From Mycobacterium sp. PSTR-4-N (GTDB taxonomy: Bacteria; Actinomycetota; Actinomycetes; Mycobacteriales; Mycobacteriaceae), in the NCBI RefSeq assembly GCF_022348085.1, contig NZ_JAKRFN010000013.1:84378-148377 (forward strand): a stretch of DNA of 64,000 nt. The letters run 5' to 3'. The position numbers were made by a program, and so were the translations under genes. Shown piece after piece: positions 26,261 through 35,058 of the stretch; position 1 is the first letter of the stretch; every line of letters starts with the position of its first letter. The notes beneath the pieces are model-generated. The model was not told the DNA's origin. It was given only the letters and a program-made list of their open reading frames with translations, and searched no databases.

Positions 26261-27686
26261 TCCACGGCGAGATCACGAACACGACCGCACCGGCGACCAC
26301 GGCCACGGCACCGAGGATCCCGAAATACGCGGCCTCGCTGTCCGTGTCGTAGTAACCGGCGAGCACACCCGACATGGCCGTGCCCAGGCCGACCGAGAAG
26401 AAATACAGCGCCATCATCTGCGCCCGGAAGGCCTCCGGCGCCAGCTTGGTGGTCACCGACAGACCGATCGGCGACAGCAGCAGCTCGGAGATCGCGAACA
26501 CCGCCATGATCGCCATCACCAGCAGCGCCGGGGTGCTGCGGCCCGTGCCTCCGGCCAGCGGCACGAAGCACAGGAACGCCAGCCCCATACCGACCACGCC
26601 GTAGGCGAATTTGCGCGGGGTGGTCGGCGCTCGGTTACCCAGCCGCGTCCACAGCAGCGCGAACAGCGGGGAGAGCAGGATGATCCACACCGGCTCGATC
26701 GAACCGATCCAGCTCGACGGAGCCGTCCACCCGAAGATCGACCAGTTCATCCGTTCGTCGGAGTACACGGCGAGCACGGTGAAGATCTGCTGGAACAGCG
26801 ACCAGAACACCGCGTTCGCGACGAACAACGGGATGAATGCCCGCACCCGCACTCGCTCCTCCGAGTTCACCGACGGGCTGCGCAACATGATCGCGAAGTA
26901 CGCCACCGACGCGACGACGATGACACCGGTGGTCACCTGCGAGAGATTGGCCAGCGTGACGAGGCGCAGCGCGATGGCCACGCCGATCACCACGACGACG
27001 CCGACCAGCACTGCAACGGTCTTGGCGACGGCGTTGCGCGGCAACGGGTTCGGCACCTCCCTGCCATGGCCCATCAAGTTGCGGCGGAACGCCACGTACT
27101 GCGCGAGACCCAGCGCCATCCCGACCGCCGCCGCACCGAAGCCGTAGTGGAAGCCGACGCGGGTCTGCAGCAAACCGGTGATCAGCGGGCCGACGAAGGC
27201 ACCGAGATTGATGCCCAGGTAGAACAGCGTGAAGCCACCATCGGCGCGCGGATCCCCTTTCTCGTAGAGCGTGCCCAGCAGCGATGAGGCGTTGGCTTTC
27301 AGCGCCCCCGAGCCCAGGGCGACGCACACCAGGCCCACGCCGACGCCGGCCAACCCCGGGAGTATCGCGAGCGCGATGTGACCGATCATCACGACCACGC
27401 CGCCGTAGAACACGGTGCGCTCCATGCCGAGCACCCGATCGGCCACCCAGCCACCCAGCACCGTGGACAGGTACACCAGACCGCCGTAGGCGCCGACGAT
27501 TCCGGTGGCCGTGCTCTGCGGCAGGCCCAGGCCGCCGTCGGTGACCGAGTAGTACAGGTAGTAGGCCAGGATCGTGAGCATCCCGTAGAAGGAGAACCGT
27601 TCCCACAGCTCGACCCCGAACAGGTTGGTCAGCCCAATCGGATGCCCGAAGAACGTGCGAGCTTTCTTGTCGTCTCGGATTGTCAT
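26232..27686 (-). CDS. POT/PTR2-family proton-dependent oligopeptide transporter
   Basis: A 484-aa membrane protein with 12-14 helices. PTR2 signatures are visible: NLFGVELWERFSFYGM near residues 21-36, a GxxADRxLG-type segment (WVADRVLGMER) near 75-85, and FTLFYLGINLGAFVGP near 145-160. The family imports di- and tripeptides with protons. The ATG at 27686 follows an AAGGGTGG site; the longer frame lacks support. It ends inside the last 29 bp of the PhoD-like gene. Confidence 0.92.
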   Translation of the reverse strand: MTIRDDKKARTFFGHPIGLTNLFGVELWERFSFYGMLTILAYYLYYSVTDGGLGLPQSTATGIVGAYGGLVYLSTVLGGWVADRVLGMERTVFYGGVVVMIGHIALAILPGLAGVGVGLVCVALGSGALKANASSLLGTLYEKGDPRADGGFTLFYLGINLGAFVGPLITGLLQTRVGFHYGFGAAAVGMALGLAQYVAFRRNLMGHGREVPNPLPRNAVAKTVAVLVGVVVVIGVAIALRLVTLANLSQVTTGVIVVASVAYFAIMLRSPSVNSEERVRVRAFIPLFVANAVFWSLFQQIFTVLAVYSDERMNWSIFGWTAPSSWIGSIEPVWIILLSPLFALLWTRLGNRAPTTPRKFAYGVVGMGLAFLCFVPLAGGTGRSTPALLVMAIMAVFAISELLLSPIGLSVTTKLAPEAFRAQMMALYFFSVGLGTAMSGVLAGYYDTDSEAAYFGILGAVAVVAGAVVFVISPWISRQMEGVH

Positions 27687-27697
27687 GGGACCACCCT

Positions 27698-27703
27698 TAC
27701 ACT
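27698..27703 (+). promoter_or_regulatory. -10 element (TACACT), leaderless
   Basis: TACACT lies 7 nt before the ATG at 27711 and within 12 bp of the divergent transporter start at 27686. Confidence 0.4.
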
Positions 27704-27710
27704 CGGCAGC

Positions 27711-28202
27711 ATGCCTGTACCTGATACCCCGAGACCAGGCCAGGAATCCGTCTGGGACTACCCTCGCCCACCCCGGCTCGAAGAGTTCGCCGGATCCATC
27801 GCCGTCGAACTCGGCGGGCAGGTCATCGCCTCCACCGAGCGAGCCTGGCGGGTGCTCGAAACGAGCCATCCTCCGACCTACTACCTCCCGGCGGATGCCT
27901 TCGCCGACGGGGTGCTGCGGGAGGCCGACGGCGCCTCGTGGTGTGAATGGAAAGGCCAGGCAAGCTATTTCGATCTGGTGACGGCGACGGCGGTGGCCCC
28001 CCGGGCGGCGTGGACGTACCGTCGGCCCACCCCCGGGTTCACCGCCATCGCCGGTGCGGTGGCCGTGATGGCCGCGGCCGTGGACCGGTGCACCGTCAAC
28101 GGCGAAGAGGTGGTGCCGCAGCCCGGCGGGTTCTACGGCGGCTGGATCACGAGCTGGGTCTCGGGCCCGTTCAAGGGCGTGCCCGGCTCGATGGGGTGGT
28201 GA
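27711..28202 (+). CDS. DUF427 domain protein
   Basis: A 163-aa cytoplasmic protein of the DUF427 family, a small beta-rich fold often annotated as nucleotidyltransferase-like without proof. The domain signatures are VLETSHPPTYYLPADAF near residues 49-65 and WCEWKGQASYFDL near 77-89. It is divergent from the POT transporter across 24 bp, with a -10-like TACACT 7 nt before its ATG. The function is unknown. Confidence 0.87.
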   Translation: MPVPDTPRPGQESVWDYPRPPRLEEFAGSIAVELGGQVIASTERAWRVLETSHPPTYYLPADAFADGVLREADGASWCEWKGQASYFDLVTATAVAPRAAWTYRRPTPGFTAIAGAVAVMAAAVDRCTVNGEEVVPQPGGFYGGWITSWVSGPFKGVPGSMGW

Positions 28203-28206
28203 TCTC

Positions 28207-28494
28207 TCAGCAGCCGAGGTCGATGACGGCGGCGGTGACGATGCCGTTGCCGGCCGACAGCGAGATGCCCATCTCCTTGTAGAGGGCGTTCACCGCGACC
28301 GGGGCCGGCTGCCCGCTGCCGAGGATGGCGCAGGCCATCGACCCCGCGGTGAGCAGCTGATCGCGGGTCAGGGACGTGTAGATCGGTTCCAGGCCCTCGA
28401 GATAGCCGGCCGTATCCGCCGTGGCGGGTGCTGCCAGCGTGACCAGCGCTGCCATCGCGCCGGCCACACTCAGACCCATGTGCACTCGGTTCAC
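28207..28494 (-). CDS. Exported DUF732-family protein
   Basis: A 95-aa secreted protein. The signal peptide ends at about residue 27 (LAAPATADT). The mature 68 residues fit the mycobacterial DUF732 pattern, with two cysteines likely to form a disulfide (SMACAIL and the C-terminal DLGC). The GTG at 28494 is preceded by GAGG at good spacing; an in-frame Met five codons later is an alternative. The role of the family is unknown. Confidence 0.78.
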   Translation of the reverse strand: MNRVHMGLSVAGAMAALVTLAAPATADTAGYLEGLEPIYTSLTRDQLLTAGSMACAILGSGQPAPVAVNALYKEMGISLSAGNGIVTAAVIDLGC

Positions 28495-28553
28495 TGTCCT
28501 CGCCCCCTGTCGTCGACGCACATCCTAAGCTGCCGGCAGCCCCGCGCGGGGTC

Positions 28554-28718
28554 TCATGCGTCGGACAGCCAACCGTACTGACGGCCGCAGTTGGCGCAGT
28601 CGACGTCGAGAAACCAGCGGGTCACCCGATCGGACCCCGCCGACCAGGTGGGCTGAGACGAGACGACCGGCGCCGCGTGACCGCACTTACCGCACATCGC
28701 TTCGGTGGGGGCGCTCAC
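28554..28718 (-). CDS. Small zinc-ribbon protein (54 aa)
   Basis: A short gene, GTG 28718 to TGA 28554. The product begins VSAPTEAMCGKCGHAAP and ends with DCANCGRQYGWLSDA, giving two CxxC pairs (CGKC and CANC) about 30 residues apart, as in a single zinc ribbon. It is Trp-rich for its size and has no signal peptide. Good codon use and the paired cysteines argue that it is real. It lies between the DUF732 gene and the sedolisin operon on the same strand. Confidence 0.7.
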   Translation of the reverse strand: MSAPTEAMCGKCGHAAPVVSSQPTWSAGSDRVTRWFLDVDCANCGRQYGWLSDA

Positions 28719-28763
28719 CCCACGAACGTAACCGCTGGTAGCGCTCTTGACCAGACGATTGCG

Positions 28764-29480
28764 TCAACGCGGCGGATCGCCGCGCCACGCAAAACTGTTG
28801 ACGTATTTGCCCATATCCAGTGCCAGCTGCACGTTGGCCCCTGAGGGTTTGCCGGGTCCGAAGTCCGGCCCGAACGGGTGGTAGGGGCCGACGACGGAGG
28901 CGATCAGCGCGAGATCGTTCTTCACCGCGGCCATGACGAGCACCCGCATATGGGTGTAGCTGCTCGTGGAGCCCTGCGGGAAGTAGTCGATCGCTTCGCC
29001 GAAGCCGGGCTGGTAGCCGACCATCGTGTTGGGGATCTCGTAGACGACGCGTCCGTCGGGGACGTGTTGCGCCGTCAGGTCGTCGACGACCTGGCGCGCC
29101 GACCTGCCGCCGGCCGGCTGGCTGAACAGCCGGAGCGTGCCGCCCTCCCCGCCGGTGAAGTCGGCGACGACGCCGTCGTCGCCATTGGTGATGCGGTACG
29201 ACGACCCCGCCGCCGGGTACGACACCGAGAACGAGCCGTCCGGCGCGGTGAACCGCGGATTGATCGCCACCGGGGTGCCGGTGGGTGGGCGACCACACTC
29301 GGGCGGACACACGAAGCGCACCGGCGGTGACGTCGTTCGCAAGGAGATCACGGCGAGCACCGCACCGACGAGTACCACCGGAATGAGCCACAGCAGCAGG
29401 ACCATTCGGCGCGACGGGCGGCGCACCGCCGCGGCGCGGCCGCCGGCGGCATAGCCGGGAAAGAAGGTGGTGGTGGTCAA
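28764..29480 (-). CDS. Single-pass membrane protein, last gene of the sedolisin operon
   Basis: A 238-aa protein with one N-terminal transmembrane helix near residues 28-48 (MVLLLWLIPVVLVGAVLAVI). The external domain of about 185 residues has two cysteines in VCPPECGRP. The proposed TTG start at 29480 overlaps the TGA of the upstream zinc-ribbon gene (TTGA), the tightest fit with the preceding gene. The fold is not recognised; the domain resembles mycobacterial envelope proteins of unknown role. It probably functions with the upstream protease operon. Confidence 0.72.
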   Translation of the reverse strand: MTTTTFFPGYAAGGRAAAVRRPSRRMVLLLWLIPVVLVGAVLAVISLRTTSPPVRFVCPPECGRPPTGTPVAINPRFTAPDGSFSVSYPAAGSSYRITNGDDGVVADFTGGEGGTLRLFSQPAGGRSARQVVDDLTAQHVPDGRVVYEIPNTMVGYQPGFGEAIDYFPQGSTSSYTHMRVLVMAAVKNDLALIASVVGPYHPFGPDFGPGKPSGANVQLALDMGKYVNSFAWRGDPPR

Positions 29481-30670
29481 GACGGTTCGCCGTCGGTGTC
29501 GACGCGCTGAGGTCGATCGGTGCGGCGCTGCGAGCGCGATGACCGCGACGACGCACGAGCGGCCACCCCGCACACCGGGCAGAACGCCATGTCGGGCACC
29601 ACGTGACCGCAGTGCTCGCACAGCACCGGCTCATCAGCGACCGTCTCGTCATGCGCCTCGTGCAGCAGCGCCAGGTGCAGGCTGAGGCGCAGCAGGAGCA
29701 GCGCCGCTGCGACCACCACGGCATAGAGGGCCAGCATCAGCCACTGCCGCGAGCGGGAGACGTCGACCATCCCGAGCGCGACGGACAGCGCGAGCACCGC
29801 GACCGCGAACGCCACCATCACGAAGCGGACCACGCCCGGGCGTTGATCTTTCTTGCTCTCGGGGCGGGTGAACCACAGCGCCACGCCGACCAGACCACCG
29901 GTGGCCGCGGCGATCAGAGGCGCCGCGACACCCCGGATGCCGGCCTCCACCAGATAGAACGTGAGCGGTGCGTCACTGACCAGGCCGGTGTCCAGCTGCG
30001 GCACCAGCCGCGTCATCATGGCCGCACCGGTGAAGCTCAGCGCTCCGAGCGCGCCGATCATGAAACCTTCCAACGACTCTCGGGTCGGCGGGCCGAGTAG
30101 ACGGACGACGGTCACGGGCACCAGCATCAGGATCGCGCCGGCGAGCGGCAGCGCGGCGCCTTCCTGGAGCATCTGCGCGCCACTCATCCCCACCCCCACG
30201 GCAGCACCGGAGGGGCGGTCGAAGGCCGCGCCGGCCACGAGCACGAACCCGACGCCGAGCACCACCCCGAGCCCGACCGTCAACGCAAGGATCCGCGTCG
30301 GCAGATCCCGCAACGCGTCCGCCTCGCGCAGGTAGACGACGAACAGCGCGGGCAGGCCCAGCACACCCACCGAGATCAGGGCCGCCGGCATCCGTAGCAA
30401 CGCAAAAGCCACCAGAGCGACCAGCATGACGCCCAGCGCAACTCGGAACGCGCCGCGGTGTGCCAGATGCGGGAACAGCGAACTCAGCAGCGACGGCGAC
30501 AGCACGTTCTCACCGGGTGCGGCACCGAAATTGCGGATGCGCAACCAGTCCGGCCCCTCCCACTTGCGGGGCGTCAGATGGCACCCGCAGAGTCCGCAGA
30601 ACTCGCCGTCTGGGACGTCGACCCGGCAGATCCGGCACTCGGTGGTCGGGAAGGGGCTGTCGTCGGTCAT
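29477..30670 (-). CDS. Polytopic membrane protein with zinc ribbons at both ends
   Basis: A 397-aa protein. The N-terminal ribbon has C-R-I-C and C-G-L-C-G-C within residues 12-30. About eight or nine membrane helices follow, from residue 75 to about 335. A second ribbon near 352-372 reads CEHCG then CPVCG, and the tail is Arg-rich. Both ribbons should be on the cytoplasmic side. The ATG overlaps the TGA of the sedolisin gene (ATGA). No transport family was recognised. It may be a membrane partner of the protease. Confidence 0.72.
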   Translation of the reverse strand: MTDDSPFPTTECRICRVDVPDGEFCGLCGCHLTPRKWEGPDWLRIRNFGAAPGENVLSPSLLSSLFPHLAHRGAFRVALGVMLVALVAFALLRMPAALISVGVLGLPALFVVYLREADALRDLPTRILALTVGLGVVLGVGFVLVAGAAFDRPSGAAVGVGMSGAQMLQEGAALPLAGAILMLVPVTVVRLLGPPTRESLEGFMIGALGALSFTGAAMMTRLVPQLDTGLVSDAPLTFYLVEAGIRGVAAPLIAAATGGLVGVALWFTRPESKKDQRPGVVRFVMVAFAVAVLALSVALGMVDVSRSRQWLMLALYAVVVAAALLLLRLSLHLALLHEAHDETVADEPVLCEHCGHVVPDMAFCPVCGVAARASSRSSRSQRRTDRPQRVDTDGEPS

Positions 30671-32256
30671 GAGTTCTCCTGTTGCACATCCGCGACGTCA
30701 CGCACGAGGTTGTCCACCCGCGGGGTGCCGAGACCGGTGACCAGGTCGTAGCCGGGTGCGGCGTCGTCGACTGCGTTGCCGCCCAGCGTGACATCGCGGA
30801 AGGCCGGCAACCGCGCACCGGCGGCGATCCGGTACAGCAGCGGGTTGAGATCGCCCAGCGGGCGTCCTCCGGTGGAGAGCAGGTAGTCGTTCATCACCGC
30901 GGCCAGACCCGCCCAGATGGGCGCGGCCTGCGAGGTGCCGCCGCCGATGGTCGGCTGGCCGTCCAGGATGAAGCTCACCCCCGTGAAGGGGTCGGCCACC
31001 GCGGACACATCGGGTGTCAGCCGCTTGCCGGTGGCGCGATCGGCGGGGACGGCGCCTTCGACACCGCGCTGCCACGGCGGCAGGTCGAACAGTTCCGAGA
31101 CGCCGCCGCTGGTGCCCAGCGACAGCGGTACGTCGAACCAGGCCTGCTCCCCCAGCCACGCGCCGGTGGCCGCGGTGGACAGCGTGGTGCCGCCGACGTT
31201 CACCATCTCAGGAAGGGACGCAACGGAATTGAGGCCGATGCTGTCCTGCTCGGGCGCCGACGACCAGTCGTCGCCGCTCTTGCACTCCAGACCGGCAAGG
31301 TCCCCGTTGGCCATGAACGCGGTCGTGCCCCGACCCGTGGCGGCGACCAACGCCGACTGCGCGGGCGCGAGATCGGTTGCGGTGAGCAGCTTGTCGCACC
31401 CCCAGCTGATGGAGAAGCTCCAGATCGCGCCGGGGAACTGCCGATCGACATCGGCCATCATCTGCCCGATCTTGACGTATGCGCCGTCACCCTCCACCGT
31501 GTTCCGCGCGTTGATCACGATCTTGCGGGCATCGGGGGCGATGGCGTGCACGACCGACAGGTCCATCGTGGTTTCTGCGCTCGGCTCGTCGAACGGTCCG
31601 CCGATCACCGTCGGCGTCAACGCGGGCAGGTTGTTGCGCGTGGTGAACTCGTCGAGGTCGGACTGCCGGAAGCCGCCGAAGGCGAAGACGGCGACCGTCT
31701 GCCCCTTGCCGGTGTGGCCGTCGGCGAAGAGCCGGTCGGACTCGTAGGTGGCGCGCAACGCCGTAGGCGTCAAACCGAATTCGGGCACGTCCAAGGGAAG
31801 GTCCCGCGGCTGGTTGTCCCGGAACGGCGTGTAACCGAGGAGGCGGCCGACGGAACCGACTTCCACGGTCACCGCGTCGGGAACGGCGGGTTGACGACGC
31901 GAGGCGTAGAACACCGTCCCGTGCCGTTCCCGATAGTCGTGGACGTCGACGCGGAAGGCCCGGGCCATGGCTTGGGCTCCGCCTTCCACGACCGCCCAGC
32001 GCTGCCCCGGTTGCCACTGCACGGACAACTCGTGGTCGTCGGCCCACTGCGTCAGGGAGACGGGGGCAACGGCATCACGCAACTCGACGACGACTTGTGC
32101 GGAGCGGTCGTGCGAGGGCCCGAGATCGACCGAATGGGCGAGAAGGGCGGCATACGGCCCGCCGATCAGCTGCCCTGGCCCACCGGCAGGGGTCGGCCGC
32201 ACCGGGGCGACACTGGTGGTGAGGAGTACGAGGACCCCCACCACCAGTGCCGTCAA
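30667..32256 (-). CDS. Secreted S53-family serine-carboxyl protease (sedolisin/kumamolisin-like)
   Basis: A 529-aa precursor with an N-terminal hydrophobic export segment (residues 1-20), a pro-domain (about 40-160) and a subtilisin-like catalytic domain. The sedolisin catalytic acids sit in SAETTMDLSV near residue 230 (ExxxD), the oxyanion Asp follows, and the nucleophile Ser is S442 in GGTSQAAP. The C-terminal Ca-binding loop DVTLGGN is present. The TTG start is not certain. It is coupled to the downstream zinc-ribbon gene by ATGA and lies 54 bp after a small lipoprotein gene. Confidence 0.88.
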   Translation of the reverse strand: MTALVVGVLVLLTTSVAPVRPTPAGGPGQLIGGPYAALLAHSVDLGPSHDRSAQVVVELRDAVAPVSLTQWADDHELSVQWQPGQRWAVVEGGAQAMARAFRVDVHDYRERHGTVFYASRRQPAVPDAVTVEVGSVGRLLGYTPFRDNQPRDLPLDVPEFGLTPTALRATYESDRLFADGHTGKGQTVAVFAFGGFRQSDLDEFTTRNNLPALTPTVIGGPFDEPSAETTMDLSVVHAIAPDARKIVINARNTVEGDGAYVKIGQMMADVDRQFPGAIWSFSISWGCDKLLTATDLAPAQSALVAATGRGTTAFMANGDLAGLECKSGDDWSSAPEQDSIGLNSVASLPEMVNVGGTTLSTAATGAWLGEQAWFDVPLSLGTSGGVSELFDLPPWQRGVEGAVPADRATGKRLTPDVSAVADPFTGVSFILDGQPTIGGGTSQAAPIWAGLAAVMNDYLLSTGGRPLGDLNPLLYRIAAGARLPAFRDVTLGGNAVDDAAPGYDLVTGLGTPRVDNLVRDVADVQQENS

Positions 32257-32310
32257 GCCCGCGACGCGGAATGCAGGCGTACGAACATCAGTGAGGATGG
32301 CTCACCACTG

Positions 32311-32604
32311 TCACTGTGGTGCGCGGGGCGCCCCCGGGTTCCTGCCGTTGTCGTTCGCGTTCGGAGGAATCGAGGTGAACGGGTTACCGCCGGCGGTGCG
32401 CGGCACGTTCTCCGTCGGCGACGCCGGGGGCGGCGTAGCCGGGGTGGTGGCCGGCGGGGTGGTCGTCGTCGTGGTCGTCGTGGTGGTGGTGGACGTCTCC
32501 GGGGCGTTGCCCTCATTGGAGCTACACCCCACGGCCAGCCACGTCATCGCCGTGAGGGCGACACCGCCGGCAACCAGCGAGAAGCGACTGGTCCTTGTTG
32601 TCAT
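32311..32604 (-). CDS. Small Thr-rich lipoprotein
   Basis: A 97-aa lipoprotein with lipobox LAVGC (Cys near residue 27). It continues with a run of threonines, then Pro/Ala-rich and Asn/Pro-rich low-complexity sequence to the end. No folded domain is apparent, so it may act as a spacer or surface-exposed tether. It is the first gene of the sedolisin transcription unit. I chose the Met at 32604 because the lipoprotein signal peptide begins there; a longer frame adds 23 codons without export features. Confidence 0.75.
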   Translation of the reverse strand: MTTRTSRFSLVAGGVALTAMTWLAVGCSSNEGNAPETSTTTTTTTTTTTPPATTPATPPPASPTENVPRTAGGNPFTSIPPNANDNGRNPGAPRAPQ

Positions 32605-32822
32605 ACTGCGTTCCCATCTGTTCGTCGAGCCGCATGCATTCCCAGGAACTGGGTAGCGACTAGATCTTGACATTTCACCGTCCCATCGACCAGCGCTAGG
32701 CGCATTTCTCAGCCCTGGTGTCGTCGTCGGCGTCGGCGAACAACCCCCGTGCGGTCGAAGCTATGCCTTTTGTGGTGTCGACGGAGGCGCACATCGTTAC
32801 AGCCAACCGCTCACAGGAATGC

Positions 32823-32851
32823 TTGATGTGGCTGCACCTCAGCGATACCCT
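32823..32851 (+). promoter_or_regulatory. SigA-type promoter of the repeat-protein gene
   Basis: TTGATG (32823-32828), a 17-nt spacer and TACCCT (32846-32851) make a good match to a housekeeping promoter. The leader of about 28 nt carries the ribosome-binding site AAGGGGG before the GTG at 32886. The rest of the 281-bp gap from 32605 holds no gene that I can support. Confidence 0.5.
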
Positions 32852-32885
32852 TTCTTTAATTGACGATGTAGTCAAGGGGGCAGTC

Positions 32886-34136
32886 GTGGGTACTTTTTCC
32901 GTCTCGAAGCGCCGCGAGGTCGCGGGCGTCCTCGCGGCCGCGATCACCGGCGGACTTCTCGCAGGCGCCAGTTTCTGGTCTGCCCCTCAAGCTGAGGCGA
33001 CGTGCCTGTCCGCGTTCGGGCTCGGCAAGAGTGCCGATTGCAGCAGCACACTGTTCAGCGTCGCCTTCGCGCTCGGCCAGGGGGCCCAGGCGCACACCAA
33101 CGGATTCTTCGGCGCCTCATTCGCCGTCGGCAACGGCGCGTCCGCGTCTAGCACCGACGCCTTCACCCTCGCCAGCGCGGTCGGCGAGAACTCCAGCGCC
33201 GCGGCGCACGGCTTGCTCGGGCTCGGCCTGAGCATCGGAGGCACCGACAACGAGGTGGTGGCCGGCGGCGCAGGATCGGTTCTGACACTGGCCAGCAGCT
33301 GGTTCGGCAGCAACAACACCGTCAGCGCGCAGGGCGGATTGTGGAATCGCGCCGGCAATTACGGGGGCAGCAACAACGTCGTCACCAGCCAGGGCAGCAG
33401 ATTCAATCACTCCCGCAACATCCTCGGTAACGACAACGTCGTGACGACCACGGGCGGATACAGCAACGCAGCGCAGAATGCATTCGGCGACGGCAACTCG
33501 CTGATCCAACAGGGCGGAACCGGCAATCTCGCCAAGAACTTCTTCGGCGGTTCCAACTCAGTGACCATCACCGGCGGGTACGCCGACTTCGGGCGCAATC
33601 GCTTCGGCAGCGACAACACCGTGTCCATCGTCGGCGGCAACGCCAACCTTGCGAGCAACCTCCTTGGCGCCGGCAACACCGTCCACTCAGAAGGCGGATA
33701 CTTCAACAGGGCGCGCAACATCGGCGGCGACGAGAATGAGCTGTCGACAGGGGGTTTCGACAGTCGGTTCAACTTGGTCTACAACATCGGCGGACGACGT
33801 AACGACGTGACCGCCGGTGGGCCGGGAAGCTTCAACGCCGGGTTCAACTTCCTCGGTAGCGACAACAGCGTGTCTGCCGGTCCCGGCCCTCTCGCTCTGG
33901 CCGGATCGGTGTTCAAGGATGGCCAGGACGTCACGAAAGAGGATTTCGGCGTTGCCATCAACAACTTCCGTATCGGTGGCGCCCTCGCGGATCGTCAGCG
34001 CGACGAGACCGCGAGCTCGTCTCGCGTGAGTGTTGACAAGCCTGCCAAGAAGACGGCAGCCGACAAGCCGGCCAAGAAGAGCAGGACCGAGAAGCGGGAA
34101 TCGCGACGAGCGCGGACGTCAGCAGCTGACAACTGA
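32886..34136 (+). CDS. Secreted 20-residue-repeat (beta-solenoid) protein
   Basis: A 416-aa protein with a signal peptide (residues 1-38, ending PQAEA). Residues about 50-130 contain YadA-like G-x-x-A-x-A motifs of 17-18 residues. Residues about 138-345 hold ten tandem repeats of about 20 residues with consensus x-F-G-x-x-N-x-V-x-x-x-G-G-x-x-N-x-A-x-N. The C-terminal 40 residues are Lys/Arg-rich (DKPAKK twice). The GTG start follows AAGGGGG at 32872. Evenly spaced Asn and hydrophobic positions suggest a parallel beta-helix. It should be exported and perhaps cell-wall bound through its basic tail. The function is unknown. Confidence 0.82.
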   Translation: MGTFSVSKRREVAGVLAAAITGGLLAGASFWSAPQAEATCLSAFGLGKSADCSSTLFSVAFALGQGAQAHTNGFFGASFAVGNGASASSTDAFTLASAVGENSSAAAHGLLGLGLSIGGTDNEVVAGGAGSVLTLASSWFGSNNTVSAQGGLWNRAGNYGGSNNVVTSQGSRFNHSRNILGNDNVVTTTGGYSNAAQNAFGDGNSLIQQGGTGNLAKNFFGGSNSVTITGGYADFGRNRFGSDNTVSIVGGNANLASNLLGAGNTVHSEGGYFNRARNIGGDENELSTGGFDSRFNLVYNIGGRRNDVTAGGPGSFNAGFNFLGSDNSVSAGPGPLALAGSVFKDGQDVTKEDFGVAINNFRIGGALADRQRDETASSSRVSVDKPAKKTAADKPAKKSRTEKRESRRARTSAADN

Positions 34137-34144
34137 CCAGCCGC

Positions 34145-34936
34145 TCAGGTACCCCGGTCGATGGAGTCGAACACCTCCAGCGATTGCTCGAAAGGCTTGG
34201 ACGTGACGCCCAATTCGTTGCCGAACGGATGATCCAGCCAGAACACGACGAAGAGCAGCAGGCCGAGCAGGACCGCGACGGCCCCCAGCAGGCACAGATG
34301 CGCGCGAGCACTGCCCAGACGCATGAAGCCACCGATCCCGAGGAGGACGACGCCCCCGAACAGCAGACCGGTCCACAGCAGGCCCGGGATGCGCGGTGTC
34401 GCGTCCAGGATGCGTTGGTTGCGTTGCGATGCCAACGTGGTGAGTTGATCGAGGAACTTCTGCGTGATCGGACTCGTTGCGACGCTGGACTGCTGACCTC
34501 CGAGTACCGCGTACATCTCGTTGAGCGCATCACGCGCGGTCTCAGTACCCACGCCGGAGCGCAGCGAGTTCTGCCACTCGGGCCCTTCGACAGCGTCAGC
34601 GTACTTGCGCAGCAGAACCCGCATCTGGGTCTGTTCCGGAACTGGCATGGCGACGGTCTGGCGGTACATCGTCACGATCGTGGAGGCTTCATTCGACACG
34701 TTTGTCTCGGCGGAGGAGAACTGTTCCCATGCAACGACGATCGTGAAACCCAACAGCGCGCCGTACACCAGGCTCACGCATGTCAAAAATGGCGACAGCG
34801 CCGAGTTGTGGCCGTCACCGAGGTTCTTGGGCAGCGTCCGGTCGGCGAGGAGAACGCTGCCCGTGGCGATCAGCAGTGCGATGAACAGAGATGCCGCCAG
34901 CAGCAGCCACAGCGCCGAAATGCCGAACCCGCCCAT
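34145..34936 (-). CDS. DUF4239 (bestrophin-like) membrane protein
   Basis: A 263-aa protein with two N-terminal helices (about 7-30 and 48-70), a central helical domain of about 110 residues and two closely spaced C-terminal helices (about 185-235). Its layout and the QRNQRILDATPRIPGLLW motif fit the DUF4239 family, sometimes called bestrophin-like. Ion conduction is possible but unproven. It is convergent with the repeat-protein gene (8 bp apart) and divergent from the small channel-like gene at 35059. Confidence 0.78.
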   Translation of the reverse strand: MGGFGISALWLLLAASLFIALLIATGSVLLADRTLPKNLGDGHNSALSPFLTCVSLVYGALLGFTIVVAWEQFSSAETNVSNEASTIVTMYRQTVAMPVPEQTQMRVLLRKYADAVEGPEWQNSLRSGVGTETARDALNEMYAVLGGQQSSVATSPITQKFLDQLTTLASQRNQRILDATPRIPGLLWTGLLFGGVVLLGIGGFMRLGSARAHLCLLGAVAVLLGLLLFVVFWLDHPFGNELGVTSKPFEQSLEVFDSIDRGT

Positions 34937-35058
34937 GTCATCCCCTCGAGTCGCGTTGCGTGCATCGAGTACCCCGTCGCGGGCAAGCTTAGAGATTCCC
35001 CGGACCGATTCGTGCCGAGTGCGCCAAGATAGCCGGCCGCCAGTGCTAAAGAGAACAC

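Noticed and set aside
30682..32670. A 662-codon plus-strand frame.
   Set aside because: It mirrors the S53 protease gene; its product is rich in Arg/Gly/His without any domain, while the minus-strand frame has a full set of catalytic motifs.
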